This document shows positions 61,280 through 64,000 of a stretch of DNA of 64,000 nt, in pieces; positions within the stretch are counted from its first letter, which is position 1, and each line of letters starts with the position of its first letter. Below the pieces are notes generated by a model, which saw nothing but the letters and a program-made list of their open reading frames with translations, was not told where the DNA came from and did no database searches. Source of the DNA: Chryseobacterium paridis (GTDB lineage: Bacteria > Bacteroidota > Bacteroidia > Flavobacteriales > Weeksellaceae); contig NZ_JAENHK010000010.1 of assembly GCF_016595215.1 (NCBI RefSeq), positions 2,279,390 to 2,343,389 on the forward strand. The letters run 5' to 3'. The position numbers and the translations under genes are program-made.

Positions 61280-61807
61280 ATGAAATTGATAATGAAAAAG
61301 CTATTATTATTTTTTATGCTGGGAAGCTTTGGAATGTTTTATTCTCAAGAGGTTCCAAAGGTACTTAAAACTAGTTTTTCTAAAGAAGCTTTACAACAAA
61401 AGCTTGAAAATGAAGATGGAAAAAGTGTTACCATACAGGATATCCTGAATCAAAATAAAGGTAAGATTGTGGTAATTGATTTTTGGGCAGGATGGTGCAG
61501 AGACTGCTTAAAAGCACTTCCAAAAGCTCAGGAACTTGAGAAAAATAATCCGAATATAAACTTCGTATTCCTTTCGTTAGAAAGATCAAAAGAAGGTTTT
61601 GATAAAAGCCTTGAAAGATTTGATATGAAAGATAAAGAGAATTACTGGTTTGCTTCAGGATGGAAAAATGATTTCAATAATTATATTGACCTGAACTGGA
61701 TCCCAAGATATATGGTGATTGACCAAAAATCAGCGATTGCAAAATATTATGCAATTTCTCCGGAGGATCCTGAAATTCAAGCTACTATCAATAAACTTTT
61801 GCAATAG
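61280..61807 (+). CDS. Exported thioredoxin-like (TlpA/ResA-type) protein
   Basis: 175 residues. Signal peptide (KKLLLFFMLGSFGMFYSQ), then GKIVVIDFWAGWCRDCLKALPKAQELEKNN with an intact CRDC active site, and WIPRYMVIDQ with the cis-Pro. It should reduce or exchange disulphides in the periplasm. Two in-frame starts (61280 and 61292) differ by four residues. It is 14 bases upstream of the GNAT gene. Confidence 0.9.
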   Translation: MKLIMKKLLLFFMLGSFGMFYSQEVPKVLKTSFSKEALQQKLENEDGKSVTIQDILNQNKGKIVVIDFWAGWCRDCLKALPKAQELEKNNPNINFVFLSLERSKEGFDKSLERFDMKDKENYWFASGWKNDFNNYIDLNWIPRYMVIDQKSAIAKYYAISPEDPEIQATINKLLQ

Positions 61808-61821
61808 AAATAACAAACACT

Positions 61822-62277
61822 ATGACTATAAGAGAAGCAACAAAAGAAGATCTGGAAACTCTTTTAGAATTCGAGCAGGGTGTTGTTTTAGCAGAAAGAC
61901 CTTATAATAAAACGCTGATCGAAGGCGAAATTCATTATTATGATTTACCTTCTTTGATGAGTTCCGAAGATGCTATTTTAATAGTCGCTGAACAGAATCA
62001 TGAAATTGTTGCATCTGGTTATGCCCTAATTAAGCAGGCTGAAAAAGACTATACTGTTTTTAAAAAATATGCCTATCTGGGATTTATGTATGTAAAACCT
62101 GAATACAGAGGACAAGGAATCAATCGATCCATTACAGAAAAACTGATTGAATGGTCAAAGGAAAAAGGAATGTCCGAGATAAGGCTTGATGTATATGATC
62201 AAAATGAATCAGCAGTAAAAGCCTATGAAAAAGTAGGTTTTGAACCTTTGCTTCTTACCATGAGATTAAAAAATTAA
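61822..62277 (+). CDS. GNAT family N-acetyltransferase
   Basis: 151 residues. GNAT fold: MTIREATKEDLETLLEFEQGV, AYLGFMYVKPEYRGQGINRSITEKLIEWSKEKGM (acetyl-CoA loop RGQGI), IRLDVYDQNESAVKAYEKVGFEPLLLTMRL. Transfers acetyl from acetyl-CoA to an amine; substrate unknown. Follows the thioredoxin-like gene by 14 bases. Confidence 0.9.
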   Translation: MTIREATKEDLETLLEFEQGVVLAERPYNKTLIEGEIHYYDLPSLMSSEDAILIVAEQNHEIVASGYALIKQAEKDYTVFKKYAYLGFMYVKPEYRGQGINRSITEKLIEWSKEKGMSEIRLDVYDQNESAVKAYEKVGFEPLLLTMRLKN

Positions 62278-62310
62278 CATTAATCTATCCAAAAATAGAA
62301 ATAAATGAAT

Positions 62311-62329
62311 CCATATCTTTGTGATATGG
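62311..62329. promoter_or_regulatory. Palindrome over the dinB promoter and start codon
   Basis: CCATATC, TTTGT, GATATGG: perfect 7-bp arms. It includes a TATCTTTG -7 box (62314-62321) and the ATG at 62326. A repressor bound here would block dinB; whether it is an SOS operator is open. Confidence 0.45.
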
Positions 62330-63423
62330 ATTTTTCTTTACCCATTCGCAAAATTATTCATGTTGATATGGATGCATTTTATGCATCTGTAGAACAGCAT
62401 GATAATCCTGCACTTCGGGGAAAGCCGGTCGCAGTGGGAGGTGAACACCGGGGAGTAGTTTCTGCTGCAAGCTATGAAGCCAGAAAATATGGAGTACGTT
62501 CTGCTATGCCCAGTAAAACAGCAAGAGAAAAATGCCCGCATCTGATCTTTGTTCCACCCCGTTTTGCCCGATATAAAGAAATCTCGAGAAAGATCAGAGA
62601 GATCTTTTATGAATATACGGATCTGGTAGAGCCGCTTTCCTTAGATGAAGCCTATTTGGATGTAACGGAGAACAAAAAAGACATAGAATCCGCAAATGAT
62701 ATCGCCCGGGAAATACGCCAGAAAATATTTGAGCAAACCGGTCTTACAGCTTCCGCAGGTATCTCAATCAATAAATTTCTGGCCAAAGTAGCCTCAGATA
62801 TCAATAAACCCAATGGGCAAAAAACAATTCACCCTGATAAGGTAGAATCTTTTCTGGAAGAACTTCCTGTCGAAAAATTCTATGGAGTAGGAAAAGTAAC
62901 AGCCAACAAAATGTTCACTTTAGGAATTTTTAAAGGAAAAGATTTAAAGAAAAAATCACTTCACGAACTGGTCAGTCTTTTTGGGAAATCGGGAAGTCAT
63001 TATTATAATGTTGTTCGTGGTATTCATAATTCTGAAGTTAAACCTCATCGGATTCAAAAGAGTGTGGCCGTTGAAAGAACCTTTTTTGAGGACCTTTATG
63101 ATGAACAGCAGATTGACGAAAAACTAGAAAGTTTAAGCGCTGAACTTCATCAGAGATTGCAAAAAAATAATATTCTCGGTAGAACACTCACCTTAAAGAT
63201 CAAGTATAAAGATTTTTCACTTTTCACAAGAAGCATAACAAAAGAGGATTATTATATTTCCGCGGAGGAATATTTTCAAACCTCAAAAAAGCTATGGGAA
63301 TTAAGACCCTTTGATAAACCCGTCCGCCTGTTAGGCCTGTCTCTCTCCCATCTTAATACGGAAGAAAAAAAACAGGTTTCAGTTCAACTAAAAATACCGT
63401 TTCAGGAATTTAACAATCCATAG
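62326..63423 (+). CDS. dinB: DNA polymerase IV (Y-family)
   Basis: 365 residues from the ATG at 62326; an ATG at 62305 is in frame but lies before the apparent -7 box. The active-site block HVDMDAFYASVEQ (metal Asp), VAVGGEHRGVVSAASYEARKYGVRSAMPSKTA, PLSLDEAYLDVT (Asp/Glu pair) and GISINKFLAKVASDINKPNG are canonical. The little-finger domain is complete, but no C-terminal beta-clamp peptide is obvious. It performs error-prone translesion synthesis. Confidence 0.94.
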   Translation: MDFSLPIRKIIHVDMDAFYASVEQHDNPALRGKPVAVGGEHRGVVSAASYEARKYGVRSAMPSKTAREKCPHLIFVPPRFARYKEISRKIREIFYEYTDLVEPLSLDEAYLDVTENKKDIESANDIAREIRQKIFEQTGLTASAGISINKFLAKVASDINKPNGQKTIHPDKVESFLEELPVEKFYGVGKVTANKMFTLGIFKGKDLKKKSLHELVSLFGKSGSHYYNVVRGIHNSEVKPHRIQKSVAVERTFFEDLYDEQQIDEKLESLSAELHQRLQKNNILGRTLTLKIKYKDFSLFTRSITKEDYYISAEEYFQTSKKLWELRPFDKPVRLLGLSLSHLNTEEKKQVSVQLKIPFQEFNNP

Positions 63424-63466
63424 TTGGAAATTTTCACTACATTGTAGTAACTAAATTTTCTAATGT

Positions 63467-64000
63467 ATGAACCCAACGATGATTCAGTTTTTTCACTGGT
63501 ACTCAGATGGAAATCAAACACTCTGGAAAGAGGCTCAAAAACAATCCGATTATTTAGCAGAATTAGGAATTACTTCCGTGTGGTTCCCCCCCGCTTACAA
63601 AGGCACCAGTGGAGGGTATTCAACCGGATATGATGCTTATGATCTTTTCGATCTGGGAGAATTCGACCAGAAAGGAAGCATTCCCACCAAATATGGAACA
63701 AAGGACGATTATATAAGTGCTGTTCAGTCTTTGAAAAAAAATAATATCCAGGTGATCGTGGATGTTGTATTGGGCCACAAAGCTGGCGGAGATGAATTAG
63801 AAACATTAAAAGCGGTGAAGGTAGATGAGAACAACAGGGAAAAAGTAATTTCTGATGTCATCGAAATACAGTCCTATACAAAATTTACCTTTCCCGGAAG
63901 AAACAAAAAGTATTCTGATTTTGAATGGAATGCTACTTGCTTCAGCGGTGTAGATTATGCAGAAGGCATGGATTCTCATATTTATAAAATACAGTCTGAA
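63467..64000 (+). CDS. Alpha-amylase (GH13), 5' part
   Basis: The window holds the first 178 codons. MIQFFHWYSDGNQTLWKEAQ, LGITSVWFPPAYKGTSGGYSTGYDAYDLFDLGEFDQKGSIPTKYGTKDDY and VIVDVVLGHKAGGDE (GH13 region I, DVVxxH) are those of cytoplasmic-type alpha-amylases of family GH13_5. The ATG at 63467 was chosen because it is in frame and no signal peptide is present; another ATG at 63463 is in a different frame. The catalytic Asp/Glu/Asp residues lie outside the window. Confidence 0.92.
   Translation, partial: MNPTMIQFFHWYSDGNQTLWKEAQKQSDYLAELGITSVWFPPAYKGTSGGYSTGYDAYDLFDLGEFDQKGSIPTKYGTKDDYISAVQSLKKNNIQVIVDVVLGHKAGGDELETLKAVKVDENNREKVISDVIEIQSYTKFTFPGRNKKYSDFEWNATCFSGVDYAEGMDSHIYKIQSE

Noticed and set aside
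1..64000. CRISPR array, tRNA, rRNA or complete insertion sequence
   Set aside because: I found no regularly spaced identical repeats, no cloverleaf and no transposase; a dedicated scan (tRNAscan, CRISPR finder) would settle it.

Overview
The window reads as chromosome of a Chryseobacterium-like member of the Bacteroidota (Weeksellaceae/Flavobacteriales). Several signs agree: type IX secretion (T9SS) C-terminal sorting domains on secreted proteases, GLPGLI, DUF2490, DUF3575 and DUF5686 families, AT-rich spacers, weak Shine-Dalgarno sequences, and recurrent TAnnTTTG (-7) promoter boxes. The genus is an inference; there is no rRNA gene here. I saw no tRNA, CRISPR array or complete insertion sequence.

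Layout. 1-8.4 kb: the end of an acyl carrier protein phosphodiesterase-like gene, a 0.9 kb AT-rich gap, a DUF6702-like exported protein, a large T9SS subtilase, a HupE/UreJ-like membrane protein and an M1 metallopeptidase. 8.4-13.7 kb: a LytS/LytTR two-component system divergent from an outer-membrane barrel (DUF2490), a CitMHS transporter and a DAACS transporter, which looks like a self-regulated organic-acid uptake locus. 13.7-15.4 kb: a trypsin-like protease, a frame-broken small ORF, and an unlisted 45-codon double-glycine leader peptide gene. 15.5-19.3 kb: groES and groEL, split by a four-helix-bundle (23S IVP-like) gene with short periodic repeats at its edges; then a HEPN/Abi-like gene and a decayed copy of a groEL 3' end.

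19.4-21.7 kb: a translationally coupled pair, a DUF3696-type AAA ATPase and an unrecognised partner. Together with the HEPN-like gene and the groEL remnant this is the best candidate in the window for an uncharacterised defence module. 21.7-26.9 kb: a hairpin repeat and a run of exported or lipoprotein genes of unknown role, including a GLPGLI protein and a frameshifted kelch/T9SS protein. 26.9-36.5 kb: small regulators and enzymes (MarR with a rifampin ADP-ribosyltransferase, HxlR with an NTF2-like protein behind a double operator, VOC, RibD-C reductase-like, DUF2200, TetR with a 38-bp palindrome, SASA esterase, two DinB-fold proteins, alpha/beta hydrolase).

36.5-40.8 kb: a multi-stem repeat, an FMN riboswitch controlling ribB, a TonB-dependent receptor and a DUF3575 protein. 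40.9-45.7 kb: an OmpR-type two-component system with a porin and an MHS-family MFS carboxylate transporter, a second uptake locus with its own sensor. 46.3-55.9 kb: a hydrolase / ECF sigma / membrane-protein operon, a methyltransferase, a patatin phospholipase with a C-terminal barrel, a DUF5686 protein and an M43 T9SS protease. 56.1-64 kb: an octamer repeat tract, an ABC exporter, truA, lpxK, purine nucleoside phosphorylase, a thioredoxin-like protein, a GNAT, dinB (Pol IV) and the start of an alpha-amylase.
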